NCBI RefSeq assembly: GCF_022343555.1
Contig: NZ_JAKQZH010000001.1
Location: forward strand, 1,904,108 to 1,968,107
DNA: 64,000 nt
Reading direction: 5' to 3'
Source: Marinobacter sp. C7
GTDB taxonomy: Bacteria > Pseudomonadota > Gammaproteobacteria > Pseudomonadales > Oleiphilaceae
A model generated the notes under the pieces. That model searched no databases. It was not told where the DNA came from and saw only the letters and a list, made by a program, of their open reading frames with translations. The translations under genes and the position numbers were made by a program. The first letter of the stretch is position 1. The number at the start of each line of letters is the position of its first letter. Of this stretch, positions 56,332 to 64,000 are shown piece by piece.

Positions 56332-58350
56332 TCAGAAACGCCCGCGAATCTTTTCAATCACACCCTGAACCCGGTCTCTGGCATCGTTCAGGGTATGACT
56401 GCCGCCCAATAGCTCGCGGATCGCGTTCAGCTGTTGCTCAAATAGCCCGGGCTTCTCCACATCCCCGCTGTCCTCGTTCTGCCCCAACGGCAGGATATGG
56501 CGGAAATAGGTGCCGCCCAATACACGCCTGAGCAGTCCCTCCCCAACGAACGCATCATCGTTATTCAGGGTTCGGGTGGCACGCAAAAGCCGGCGGATGT
56601 CGTACTGGCCGGGGTAGATGTCCGGCACCTGTTTGGGAATCTCCAGCAGGCTGTAGACACCGATACGCGCCGTCCGCACCGAGCTTTCCAGGGTGAACAC
56701 CACATCGTTGGGCGTCTCGACAAACTGACCCATCAAGGCCAGGTTGGTGCAGCCTTCCGGGACCACTTCCGGACGATCCCCCTTGGCCCTCGGCATGAAC
56801 TGGGAGGTGATGTAGGGCATCAGGGCAATCCGGGTCTTGGTGGCGGCGATGACCTCGTCCACCTGATCGATCAGGCCGAGGTGATAACAGAGTTCCGTCA
56901 AGACTTCACGGCCGGTGCATTCCGGCATGGGCTTTTTGACGTAGTCCCCGGGTTTGTCCATGAGTAGCGCATACACCCAGAGCACGATCACATCGTCCGG
57001 CTGGTCCGGGAAATGGGGCTGACGGTTGCAGGTGAAGCTCATCAGCCAGGACGAGTCCGTGAAGGTGATGATCCCACCGGTTGCCGTGAACCCGGAGTAA
57101 GGATCATTCACCGTCAGCTCCTTGAGCTTGTCCATGAGGGGCGACGGTTTGCAGGTCAGGGTCACGGACTCCCAGGTGGATTGCGGTACGTTGCCACAGA
57201 ACTTCTCGGGCCGCCCGAACACCTCGGACTGGCTTGCGAGGTTCTTCCAGAGTTGCCATCCCGAAGACTCGCCCGGGGCCTGTGCGTCTTTCAGTTCCGG
57301 GGCGGTGTTATCGTCGCCGTAGGCGGTGTCCTCGGTCATCGAGCCGGTCGTCGCGAACACCAGATCACGCTTGCGTACCCGGATGGTCTTCTCGCCCTGC
57401 TCCGTCGCGCACTGGATGCCGGTAACAGTGCGTTGGCCTCCACGGGTACTGAACTTCAGGTTCGAAACGATCGTTTCGTACTGAACCTTCACCCCCTGCT
57501 CTTTCAACCAGTTCATCAACGGGAGGATGAAACTGTCGTACTGGTTGTAGCGGGGAAACACCAGCGAGGTCATGTCGTTCAGTCCATCCATGAGGTGCAG
57601 GAAACGATGCATGTAGAGTTTCATTTCCAGCACCGAGTGCCAGTTCTGGAAGGCAAACATGGTGCGCCAGAAGGTCCAGAAATTGGTTTCCAGGAAACCC
57701 TCACTGAACCATTGCTCGACCGTGATATCGTCCAGATCTTCCTTGGGGGCCAGCAACAGCCGGATGACCTCAAGCTGCTGCTTGCGGCTCAGCCCCATGG
57801 TGGAAAAATCCGCGATCTGTCCCTGGTTTTCCAGCAGGCGGGCCTTCGACCAGTTCTTGTCCGGATCGTTGACCAGGCGGTACTCGTCAAGCACGCTAAA
57901 AGGCTCCGGCAACTCAAGGGCCGGAATCTCGGAGAACACATCCCAGAAGTTCTGGTAGGTCATCTCCATTTCACGACCACCCCGGACGATGTAGCCCTCC
58001 TCGGGATTGCCGGCGCCGTCCACAGAGCCTCCCTCGATCGATCCCTCTTCGAGAAACACGATGTTCTCCGCGGGCATGTGGCCGTCGCGGATCAGAAAGA
58101 AAGCCGCCGCCATGCCGGCAATGCCACTGCCGATGATGTAAGCGCGACGGTCTTCAATGCCCTCGGTCGGCAGTGGGCGGTGATTGACGTAGGTGCCGTG
58201 CAGGTCCGCCGGCGGAAGCGGGGTGTCGATCCCGTTGTGCAGGTGCGTGGCGGTCGCATCCGGGGTTGCGTTCACTCCTCGGGCTTTGAGGGCCCGAATG
58301 TGAGCGTCGAGGCTGGGATCTGGAACTGTCCGTTTCTTTGAATCCGTCAC
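56332..58350 (-). CDS. ohyA: Oleate hydratase (MCRA family)
   Basis: The 672-residue flavoprotein adds water to the cis-9 double bond of oleate to make 10-hydroxystearate. The FAD-binding motif is [20 protein letters not shown]; the family-defining loop with the catalytic Glu is [18 protein letters not shown]; later motifs include [13 protein letters not shown] and [15 protein letters not shown]. Start is GTG with AAGGAG 8 nt upstream. It is divergent from the threonine aldolase gene. It may detoxify or store unsaturated fatty acids. Confidence 0.93.
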   Translation of the reverse strand: MTDSKKRTVPDPSLDAHIRALKARGVNATPDATATHLHNGIDTPLPPADLHGTYVNHRPLPTEGIEDRRAYIIGSGIAGMAAAFFLIRDGHMPAENIVFLEEGSIEGGSVDGAGNPEEGYIVRGGREMEMTYQNFWDVFSEIPALELPEPFSVLDEYRLVNDPDKNWSKARLLENQGQIADFSTMGLSRKQQLEVIRLLLAPKEDLDDITVEQWFSEGFLETNFWTFWRTMFAFQNWHSVLEMKLYMHRFLHLMDGLNDMTSLVFPRYNQYDSFILPLMNWLKEQGVKVQYETIVSNLKFSTRGGQRTVTGIQCATEQGEKTIRVRKRDLVFATTGSMTEDTAYGDDNTAPELKDAQAPGESSGWQLWKNLASQSEVFGRPEKFCGNVPQSTWESVTLTCKPSPLMDKLKELTVNDPYSGFTATGGIITFTDSSWLMSFTCNRQPHFPDQPDDVIVLWVYALLMDKPGDYVKKPMPECTGREVLTELCYHLGLIDQVDEVIAATKTRIALMPYITSQFMPRAKGDRPEVVPEGCTNLALMGQFVETPNDVVFTLESSVRTARIGVYSLLEIPKQVPDIYPGQYDIRRLLRATRTLNNDDAFVGEGLLRRVLGGTYFRHILPLGQNEDSGDVEKPGLFEQQLNAIRELLGGSHTLNDARDRVQGVIEKIRGRF

Positions 58351-58490
58351 GCTGACTTCTCCTTTGTGATAATGGCTGTCCCTATGGTGAATCCCATAAG
58401 CTTAATCGACGGATGACACACATCAACTCGATGCCAGTTATCAAAAAAAGGTAATCTGTTACCCCAATCCCCGAGACAGGAGTACCCGGC

Positions 58491-59522
58491 GTGTCCGATT
58501 CCGAACAGTTCGCCAGCGATAACTACAGTGGTGTCTGCCCCCAGGCCTGGGCTGCCATGGAGCAGGCGAACCGGATGGACGAGCCCGCCTACGGCGAGGA
58601 TAGCTGGACCCAGCGGGCCGCGGACGGCCTGCGTTCGCTGTTCGATACCGACTGCGATGTGTACTTCGTGTTCAATGGCACTGCCGCCAACTCCCTGGCA
58701 CTGGCCTCTATCGGGCAGTCCTTCCACAGTGTGATCTGCCATGAGCTGGCCCACATTGAGACCGATGAGTGCGGCGGCCCCGAATACGCGTCCAACGGCG
58801 CCAAGCTGCTGCTCGGCGAAGGCCCGGATGGCAAGCTCACGCCCGCGAGCATCGAGCACCTGGTGACCAAGCGCACCGACATCCACTACCCCAAGCCCAA
58901 GGCCCTGAGCCTGACCCAGGCCACAGAGGTGGGGACGGTCTACACCCCGGAGGAACTGAAAGCCATCCGTGCCGTGGCGGACAAGCACCGGCTCAATATC
59001 CACATGGACGGTGCCCGTTTCGCCAATGCGGTGGCAGCGCTGGACGTTCACCCCTCCGAGATCACCTGGAAGGCCGGCGTGGATGTGTTGTGCTTTTCCG
59101 GCACCAAGAACGGTCTGGCGCTTGGTGAGGCGGTGGTGTTCTTCAACCGCGACCTGGCGGAGGACTTTGAGTGGCGCTGCAAGCAGGCCGGGCAACTGGC
59201 CTCCAAGATGCGGTATATTTCCGCCCCCTGGTGCGGGCTGCTGGAGAACGATGTCTGGCTGGCCAACGCCCGCCACGCCAATGCCTGCGCCGCGCGTCTG
59301 GAGAAAGGCCTGGCCGGGCTACCCGGTGTGAGCCTGCGCTATCCCAGACAGGTGAACGGCGTGTTCGTGGAGATGCCGGAACCGGTGCAGGCCGCGCTGC
59401 GGGCAAAGGGTTGGCGCTTTTACAACTTCATCGGCGATTGTGCCCGGCTGATGTGTTCCTGGTCCACCAGCGAGGCCCAGGTGGACCGGTTCCTGTGTGA
59501 TCTTCGGGAACTGGTGGCCTGA
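58491..59522 (+). CDS. Low-specificity L-threonine aldolase
   Basis: The 343-residue PLP enzyme splits threonine or allo-threonine to glycine and acetaldehyde. Visible are FNGTAANSLAL, HMDGARFANAVAAL (cofactor-binding Asp) and the PLP lysine in FSGTKNGLALGEA. The start is GTG at 58491 with AGGAG 8 nt upstream; the family is usually 330-350 residues. Confidence 0.92.
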   Translation: MSDSEQFASDNYSGVCPQAWAAMEQANRMDEPAYGEDSWTQRAADGLRSLFDTDCDVYFVFNGTAANSLALASIGQSFHSVICHELAHIETDECGGPEYASNGAKLLLGEGPDGKLTPASIEHLVTKRTDIHYPKPKALSLTQATEVGTVYTPEELKAIRAVADKHRLNIHMDGARFANAVAALDVHPSEITWKAGVDVLCFSGTKNGLALGEAVVFFNRDLAEDFEWRCKQAGQLASKMRYISAPWCGLLENDVWLANARHANACAARLEKGLAGLPGVSLRYPRQVNGVFVEMPEPVQAALRAKGWRFYNFIGDCARLMCSWSTSEAQVDRFLCDLRELVA

Positions 59523-59575
59523 TTGCGGCCATTCTACCGTTTGACTAAAAATTGAATGACTCTGGAGAACCTGTC

Positions 59576-60364
59576 TTGAACGTTCAGGACCTTTTTGTTG
59601 ATGTCCCCGGGGGTGAGTTGTTCGTTCGCTCCTGGACACCGGATGGCGCGGATCACCGTGCTCCCATGATTTTACTTCATGATTCCCTGGGGAGCGTGAA
59701 ACTCTGGCGGGATTTTCCCGAGGCGCTTGCGCGTCGGCTGGAACGTCCTGTGATTGCCTACGATCGCCTGGGCTTCGGCCAGTCCTCGCCACGCGAGGGA
59801 CTGCCTTCCCAGCGTTTTATCGAAGAAGAAGGGGAAGTCTATTTCCCCGCCCTGCGGGAGGCCCTGGGATTTTCGAAGTTCCTGCTGTTCGGCCACAGCG
59901 TCGGTGGCGCGATGGCAATCATAATTGCGGCCCGATTCGGTGAAGACTGCGAACTGGTCATCACCGAGGCCTCACAAGCTTTTGTGGAAGAGCACACCCT
60001 GGACGGCATCCGGGCCGCCAAAGCCCAGTTCCAGAAACCAGGGCAAATGGACAAACTGGCCCGTTACCATGGCGACAAGGCACGCTGGGTGCTGGAAGCC
60101 TGGACCGAGGTCTGGCTGGATCCGGCTTTTCATGGCTGGCAGCTGGATCCGTTCCTGGCGCACGTACGCTGCCCGGTGCTGGCCATCCACGGTGATCGGG
60201 ACGAGTTCGGCACCCTGGAGTTTCCAAGGCGCATTGCGGAAGGTGTTCAGGGTCCCTCGGCACAGGCCATCCTCGATAACTGCGGTCATGTTCCCCATCG
60301 CGAACAGCAGCCACATGTCCTCGATACCGTCGCAGCCTTTTTGACTGACCACCTGGCACATTGA
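59576..60364 (+). CDS. Alpha/beta hydrolase
   Basis: The 262-residue protein has the nucleophile elbow FGHSVGGAMA (Ser), the oxyanion HDSLGS, the acid region AIHGDRDEFG and the catalytic His in NCGHVPHRE. Substrate unknown. GGAG 8 nt before TTG at 59576 supports that start; a TTG at 59552 is in frame but lacks a site. It follows the aldolase gene after 53 nt. Confidence 0.85.
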   Translation: MNVQDLFVDVPGGELFVRSWTPDGADHRAPMILLHDSLGSVKLWRDFPEALARRLERPVIAYDRLGFGQSSPREGLPSQRFIEEEGEVYFPALREALGFSKFLLFGHSVGGAMAIIIAARFGEDCELVITEASQAFVEEHTLDGIRAAKAQFQKPGQMDKLARYHGDKARWVLEAWTEVWLDPAFHGWQLDPFLAHVRCPVLAIHGDRDEFGTLEFPRRIAEGVQGPSAQAILDNCGHVPHREQQPHVLDTVAAFLTDHLAH

Positions 60365-60368
60365 CCGG

Positions 60369-60388
60369 ATCCCGCCCAGTGGCGGGAT
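60369..60388 (+). other. Stem-loop after the alpha/beta hydrolase gene
   Basis: ATCCCGCC-CAGT-GGCGGGAT is a perfect 8-bp hairpin 4 nt after the stop codon, with no T run. Its stem recurs after the next gene (62139) and in the trpZ terminator. Confidence 0.6.
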
Positions 60389-60491
60389 TCGCCCCCTTCA
60401 ACCACACTTTCCCCGGTATTGGTCCGATATAAGATCGGCCAACGTACACCCCTGTAGCCTCACATCACTCACCGGTTCAGGAGCCTGCACC

Positions 60492-62066
60492 ATGGGAAAG
60501 CCAGTTATTGCCGACAACAAGCCCACCAAGGTCAAGCTGGAAAAAGGCGAGGAATATCTGTTCTGTGCCTGCGGGCGCTCGGAAAACCAGCCATTCTGCG
60601 ATGGCTCCCACGCGGGGACCGGCATCACGCCCCAGCGGTTCGTGGCGGAGAACAGTGAAGAGGCAGTGCTGTGCCAGTGCAAGCAGACCGGAAACCCGCC
60701 CTATTGTGACGGCACCCATCAGCAGTTCGGTGACGATCTGGTTGGCAAGGAAGCGCCGGAGGGCTCCGCTGATTCCGAGGAATCCGGTAGCTCCGATAAA
60801 CAGGATAAGCCCCCCAAAGCGAAGGCAACGAAAGAAGAGCCCACGGTGGAATTCATCCATCAACTCGCTCGCGATGGCCTCGACAGCATGGGCAGCCACG
60901 GGCCGGTCACCGCCATGGGGGTACCGCGCCACAGCCTGCCCCACTGGGACGACCTGCAGGTGATGGTGGCCCAGATGGCCAACAAACCGCTGATGGAAGA
61001 TGTGGATGTGACCACCGAGCTGGTGGTGGGTCCGGAAGCAAAGAAGCCATTGGTGTTAACCATGCCCTTGCTGGTCTCCGACATGAGTTTTGGTGCTCTT
61101 TCCGAAGAAGCAAAGATTGCCCTGGCACGGGGTGCGGAGCTGGCCGGTACCGGCATCTGCTCTGGCGAAGGCGGCATGTTGCCGGAGGAGCAAGGGGAGA
61201 ACTCCAGGTACTTCTACGAGCTGGCCAGCGCCAAGTTCGGGTATAAGGAAGACCTGCTCAGGAAGGTCCAGAGCTTCCACTTCAAGGGCGGCCAGGGCGC
61301 CAAAACCGGCACCGGCGGCCATCTGCCCGGCAACAAGAACACCGGCAGGATCTCCGAGGTCCGGGGTATTCCCGAGGGTGAACCGGCGGTTTCACCACCC
61401 ACTTTCGACGATCTGAGTTCCGTGGAGGATTTCCGGAACTTTGCCGGCCGGGTCCGGGAGATCAGCGGCGGAATCCCGGTTGGTTTCAAGCTGAGTGCCA
61501 ACCACATTGAGCGGGATATCCAGTTTGCCCTCGATGCAGGCGCCGATTACATCATTCTGGATGGCCGGGGCGGTGGCACCGGGGCGGCTCCGGAGATTTT
61601 CAGGAACCACATCAGTGTGCCTACCATTCCGGCCCTCGCCCGGGCCCGCCGTTACCTGGATAATCGCGGTGCGAGTGGGCGCGTCACGCTGATTGTCACC
61701 GGGGGCCTGCGCGTGCCCATGGATTTTGTGAAGGCACTGGCCCTGGGCGCGGATGGCATCGCCATCGCCAACAGCGCCATGCAGTCGATCGGCTGTGTCG
61801 CCGCGCGCATCTGCAACACCAACAACTGCCCGGCTGGCATTGCCACCCAGAAAAAGGATCTGCGCCAGCGTCTCGATGTGGACAAGTCCGCGCATCAGCT
61901 GAAAAACTTTCTGCAGGGCTCGGTCTCGCTCATGCAGGTGATGGCCCGGGCCTGTGGCCACGACAGTCTTGGCAAGTTCTCCATTGAGGACCTTTCTACC
62001 TGGAACCGCGACATGGCACTGCTCAGCGGCGTGCGGTATGCAGGGGTACTGGATCCTTCCTCCTGA
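60492..62066 (+). CDS. Two CDGSH Fe-S domains fused to a glutamate-synthase-type FMN domain
   Basis: The 524-residue protein begins with two CDGSH domains: CACGRSENQPFCDGSH and CQCKQTGNPPYCDGTH, each expected to bind a [2Fe-2S] cluster. A charged linker (about 83-118) leads to a GltS-like FMN-binding barrel (MPLLVSDMSFGALSEEAK, FHFKGGQGAKTGTGGHLPG, DGRGGGTGAAPE). The GltB-type [3Fe-4S] motif is present as a CX5CX4C run in GCVAARICNTNNCPAG. The amidotransferase domain of true glutamate synthase is absent. The protein should carry electrons through several clusters; substrate unknown. Confidence 0.88.
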   Translation: MGKPVIADNKPTKVKLEKGEEYLFCACGRSENQPFCDGSHAGTGITPQRFVAENSEEAVLCQCKQTGNPPYCDGTHQQFGDDLVGKEAPEGSADSEESGSSDKQDKPPKAKATKEEPTVEFIHQLARDGLDSMGSHGPVTAMGVPRHSLPHWDDLQVMVAQMANKPLMEDVDVTTELVVGPEAKKPLVLTMPLLVSDMSFGALSEEAKIALARGAELAGTGICSGEGGMLPEEQGENSRYFYELASAKFGYKEDLLRKVQSFHFKGGQGAKTGTGGHLPGNKNTGRISEVRGIPEGEPAVSPPTFDDLSSVEDFRNFAGRVREISGGIPVGFKLSANHIERDIQFALDAGADYIILDGRGGGTGAAPEIFRNHISVPTIPALARARRYLDNRGASGRVTLIVTGGLRVPMDFVKALALGADGIAIANSAMQSIGCVAARICNTNNCPAGIATQKKDLRQRLDVDKSAHQLKNFLQGSVSLMQVMARACGHDSLGKFSIEDLSTWNRDMALLSGVRYAGVLDPSS

Positions 62067-62138
62067 GTAACGGAGGTGCCCATGGTGAGGCAGTCCCAGC
62101 CTGACCGACGAGTCGCTGTCCGGATATTGCAAATCTGC

Positions 62139-62164
62139 TGATCCCGCCAACGTTTTGGCGGGAT
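62139..62164 (+). other. Stem-loop after the CDGSH-GltS gene
   Basis: GATCCCGCC and GGCGGGATC pair over 9 bp around AACGTTTT. No clear T run follows. It is probably the 3' end hairpin of the upstream transcript. Confidence 0.6.
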
Positions 62165-62218
62165 CCCACCCGTCTTCCTTGATGTCAGTCAATATCCCTT
62201 TGAATCCCTGTTCATAGG

Positions 62219-62250
62219 ATGTTCCTGGAACCATAACTATAAACAGGAAC
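62219..62250 (+). promoter_or_regulatory. Inverted repeat before the bacteriohemerythrin gene
   Basis: TGTTCCTG and CAGGAACA form a perfect 8-bp inverted repeat around 16 bases, ending 3 nt before the likely ribosome binding site (GGGGAG). It could be a dimeric operator or an mRNA hairpin. Confidence 0.5.
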
Positions 62251-62265
62251 ACAGGGGAGACACCG

Positions 62266-62670
62266 ATGACATTCTGGCCGTGGAGTAAAGAGCTTGAAGT
62301 CGGAATCGGAGAGATTGATGAGCAACACAAATGGCTGGTGGATCTGACCAACCAGCTACATGACGCGCTGAAGGATGGAGCTGACGAACTGAAAGTCAGC
62401 GGGATTCTCGAATCGCTCATGGACTACACCATGAACCACTTCATTGTGGAAGAGGATCTGTTTCTGCGCCTCGGCTATCCGGAAACGGACGCCCACAAGG
62501 CCGAACACAACAAATTTACCGGCCAGATCATGAGCCTGATCGATCGGCATGAGAACGGCGATTCAGCAGGCGATGAAACGCTGGAGCTTCTGAAGGACTG
62601 GCTCACCCATCACATCCTGAAAGTGGACAAAGCCTACGTGGAGCATTTCCGCGCCCACGGAGTCAGCTGA
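62266..62670 (+). CDS. Bacteriohemerythrin
   Basis: The 134-residue protein has the hemerythrin di-iron ligands: His in IDEQHKWL, HFIVEE, HKAEHNKF, and the late THHILKVDK. The start WPWSKELEVGIGEIDEQH is typical of single-domain bacterial hemerythrins that bind oxygen reversibly. It may store or sense oxygen. Confidence 0.93.
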   Translation: MTFWPWSKELEVGIGEIDEQHKWLVDLTNQLHDALKDGADELKVSGILESLMDYTMNHFIVEEDLFLRLGYPETDAHKAEHNKFTGQIMSLIDRHENGDSAGDETLELLKDWLTHHILKVDKAYVEHFRAHGVS

Positions 62671-62674
62671 GTCC

Positions 62675-62698
62675 CGGAGCCCGCCTAGGCGGGCTCCG
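62675..62698. other. Perfect 24-bp palindrome between convergent genes
   Basis: The sequence reads the same on both strands (CGGAGCCCGCC-TA-GGCGGGCTCCG). It contains the stop codon of the minus-strand reductase gene. It likely forms a hairpin at the 3' ends of both transcripts; there is no T run on either side. Confidence 0.65.
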
Positions 62699-63986
62699 AT
62701 GCTTCCGCGGCCAGGGTCCGCACTCTTTCGAAATCCTCTTCGGTAAAGACTCCGTTGACGCCGGAAATGGAAGCCAGCTCCATTCCGTGTTTGAGACCCA
62801 GTTTGTAGATCTCCCGGACCTTTTCCCACTCGATGTTCCGGCCCAGGGTGAAGTTCTCGAACCGCCCTTCCAGGGCGAGGACGATGGTCTCCGCAAGGCA
62901 GGCATAGGCGATGCCTTTGGGCAGCCCGATGTCCTTCATTTTCGGCTCACCCGGCAGCTTGATCTCTCCGGACTCAATCACCAGAACGTCCGGGCGTTTG
63001 GCAACATCTTCGGCCGGAATATCCAGCGGCCGTGCCACATCCGTGATGACGCAGCCGGGCTTCACTTTCATGATGTCGAGGATGCGTTTGCCGGCGCCAG
63101 AAGTGGCGGTGACAATCATGTCCATGTCAGCCAGGTCACGGTTTGTTGTGGCGGCCACGTGGACCACCGCCCCCGGGGTTTCCTGCTCGATGCTTTCCTT
63201 GAGAGAGAGCAGCTTTGCCGCCTCCGGAGCCACCAGGTAGATTTCATCCACCGCCTTGGCCAGAAGTCGGGCACAGACCGAGCCAATGGCACCGGTCGCG
63301 CCAACCACCATGGCCTTGCCGGCCATTTTACCGCTTTCTCCAATGTGGACACGGCCGATTTTCCTCGCCGCGTCATGAGCGGCCCACAGCGCGCCCGAGG
63401 CGCTGTAACTGTTGCCGGTGGTAATCGGTAACGGCGCCCGTTTGGCCACAGTGATACCCGCATCCCCTACGACCTTGGTGAAGGCGCCGAGGCCCATAAT
63501 CTGGGCGCCCAGTTTCTTCGCCAGTCTGGCGGCCGCCAGCAAGCGGCTGTAGGTAAACTCGGGACCATGCGCCATGATTTCCCGTGGCGTCCCACCCACC
63601 GTGATGAGCCAGCCTTCCACTTCATCCCCGGTCGGTGACCGGATGCCTGAGACCTTCGAGTAGATAAACGGTGGCGTGTAGGCAATCGCCTTCTCCACCA
63701 GATCCATCACTTTGGGCGGTGACACGCTGGCAACCCAGTCCAGCGGCGGGGTCTTGGTCAGGTACTGCTGGGACAGCGGGTGGATCACGAAGGCGAACCG
63801 GTTCACCCGACGATAGCCGTCCGGGTAAAGAATGCGGGGTTCAATACCCAGGCTCTGGATGACCTCCAGGAAATCGTCCGCCCCCAGTTGCTCGGGCGTG
63901 CGTGACAGGGCCGCGCTGATCATCGCTTCCATCACGTTCACCCCGATGGGACGGCCCTCCAGCCACGGGCTGTAGTCCACCACCAT
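62685..63986 (-). CDS. Acyl-[ACP]/acyl-CoA reductase-like protein (cyanobacterial AAR family)
   Basis: The sequence closely follows cyanobacterial long-chain acyl-ACP reductase, which makes fatty aldehydes. The NADPH site VVGATGAIGS (228-236), LGAFTKVV, TTGNSYSA, and the thioester-forming cysteine in YACLAETIVLALEG (Cys363) with NFTLGRN are all kept. The core begins at about residue 62 (FAFVIHPLSQ), so there is an N-terminal extension not seen in the roughly 340-residue cyanobacterial enzyme. The frame stays open upstream of the ATG to the window edge, so the gene may be longer. It ends within a 24-bp palindrome. Confidence 0.82.
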   Translation of the reverse strand: MVVDYSPWLEGRPIGVNVMEAMISAALSRTPEQLGADDFLEVIQSLGIEPRILYPDGYRRVNRFAFVIHPLSQQYLTKTPPLDWVASVSPPKVMDLVEKAIAYTPPFIYSKVSGIRSPTGDEVEGWLITVGGTPREIMAHGPEFTYSRLLAAARLAKKLGAQIMGLGAFTKVVGDAGITVAKRAPLPITTGNSYSASGALWAAHDAARKIGRVHIGESGKMAGKAMVVGATGAIGSVCARLLAKAVDEIYLVAPEAAKLLSLKESIEQETPGAVVHVAATTNRDLADMDMIVTATSGAGKRILDIMKVKPGCVITDVARPLDIPAEDVAKRPDVLVIESGEIKLPGEPKMKDIGLPKGIAYACLAETIVLALEGRFENFTLGRNIEWEKVREIYKLGLKHGMELASISGVNGVFTEEDFERVRTLAAEASEPA

Positions 63987-64000
63987 GGCTACACGCCGGG

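Noticed and set aside
57013..58341. 442-codon open frame antisense to oleate hydratase
   Set aside because: Lies entirely inside the oleate hydratase gene; low-information composition and no ribosome binding site.

Overview
The window is about 64 kb of gene-dense, moderately GC-rich DNA from a gammaproteobacterium, most likely a marine Marinobacter or close relative. This rests on three things. The der-bamB-yfgM-hisS-ispG-rodZ-pilF-rlmN-ndk-isc-cysE-trmJ-suhB and secFD-yajC-tgt-queA blocks keep the order I know from Pseudomonas. The ribonucleotide reductase is a split class II NrdJa/NrdJb enzyme. Lipid-related genes (acyl-CoA ligase, oleate hydratase, an acyl-ACP-reductase-like enzyme) are present. 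The genus is an inference; no rRNA gene is present. I see no insertion sequence, prophage, integron or CRISPR array.

Region 1 (1-18.9 kb) is conserved core, almost all on the minus strand: GTPase Der, outer-membrane assembly BamB, YfgM, HisS, the isoprenoid enzyme IspG, RodZ, PilF, RlmN, Ndk, IscS, IscR, CysE, TrmJ, then SecF-SecD-YajC, Tgt-QueA and a tRNA-Leu(CAA). Two departures stand out. The isc locus has iscR and iscS but goes straight to ndk, with no iscU, iscA, hscBA, fdx or iscX, and IscS lacks its C-terminal tail. The gene at the suhB position encodes an inositol-monophosphatase fold whose catalytic metal-binding motifs are gone.

Region 2 (19-36 kb) holds a membrane adenylate cyclase, QueF, an ABC-2 exporter, two lipoproteins, a c-di-GMP HD-GYP-like protein with a damaged active site, an iron(III) uptake pair (FbpA, FbpB, no ATPase nearby), an acyl-CoA ligase, and a three-gene TrpXYZ-type importer with an internal terminator.

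Region 3 (36-39.5 kb) is the class II ribonucleotide reductase operon nrdJa-nrdJb. It is preceded by 590 bp of non-coding DNA with a strong NrdR-box match and a long leader that can fold into several hairpins.

Region 4 (39.6-50 kb) is an accessory run of small enzymes and regulators: GST, thioredoxin, DksA-like protein, GFA, a free-standing SecD-like domain, YnfA, RibD-like and VOC proteins, an ECF41 sigma factor with its carboxymuconolactone decarboxylase partner and a textbook ECF41 promoter, thioesterase, monooxygenase, racemase, SGNH hydrolase, methyltransferase, AraC regulator and LysE exporter.

Region 5 (50.4-64 kb) opens with an isolated 1634-residue protein of unknown function that carries an OmpA-like peptidoglycan-binding domain but no signal peptide. 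It continues with pirin, oleate hydratase, threonine aldolase, an alpha/beta hydrolase, a fusion of two CDGSH iron-sulfur domains to a glutamate-synthase-type FMN domain, bacteriohemerythrin, and an acyl-ACP-reductase-like protein cut by or close to the window edge.

The strongest candidates for undescribed biology are the giant protein, the nrdJ leader RNA, the catalytically dead SuhB homologue and the shrunken isc locus.
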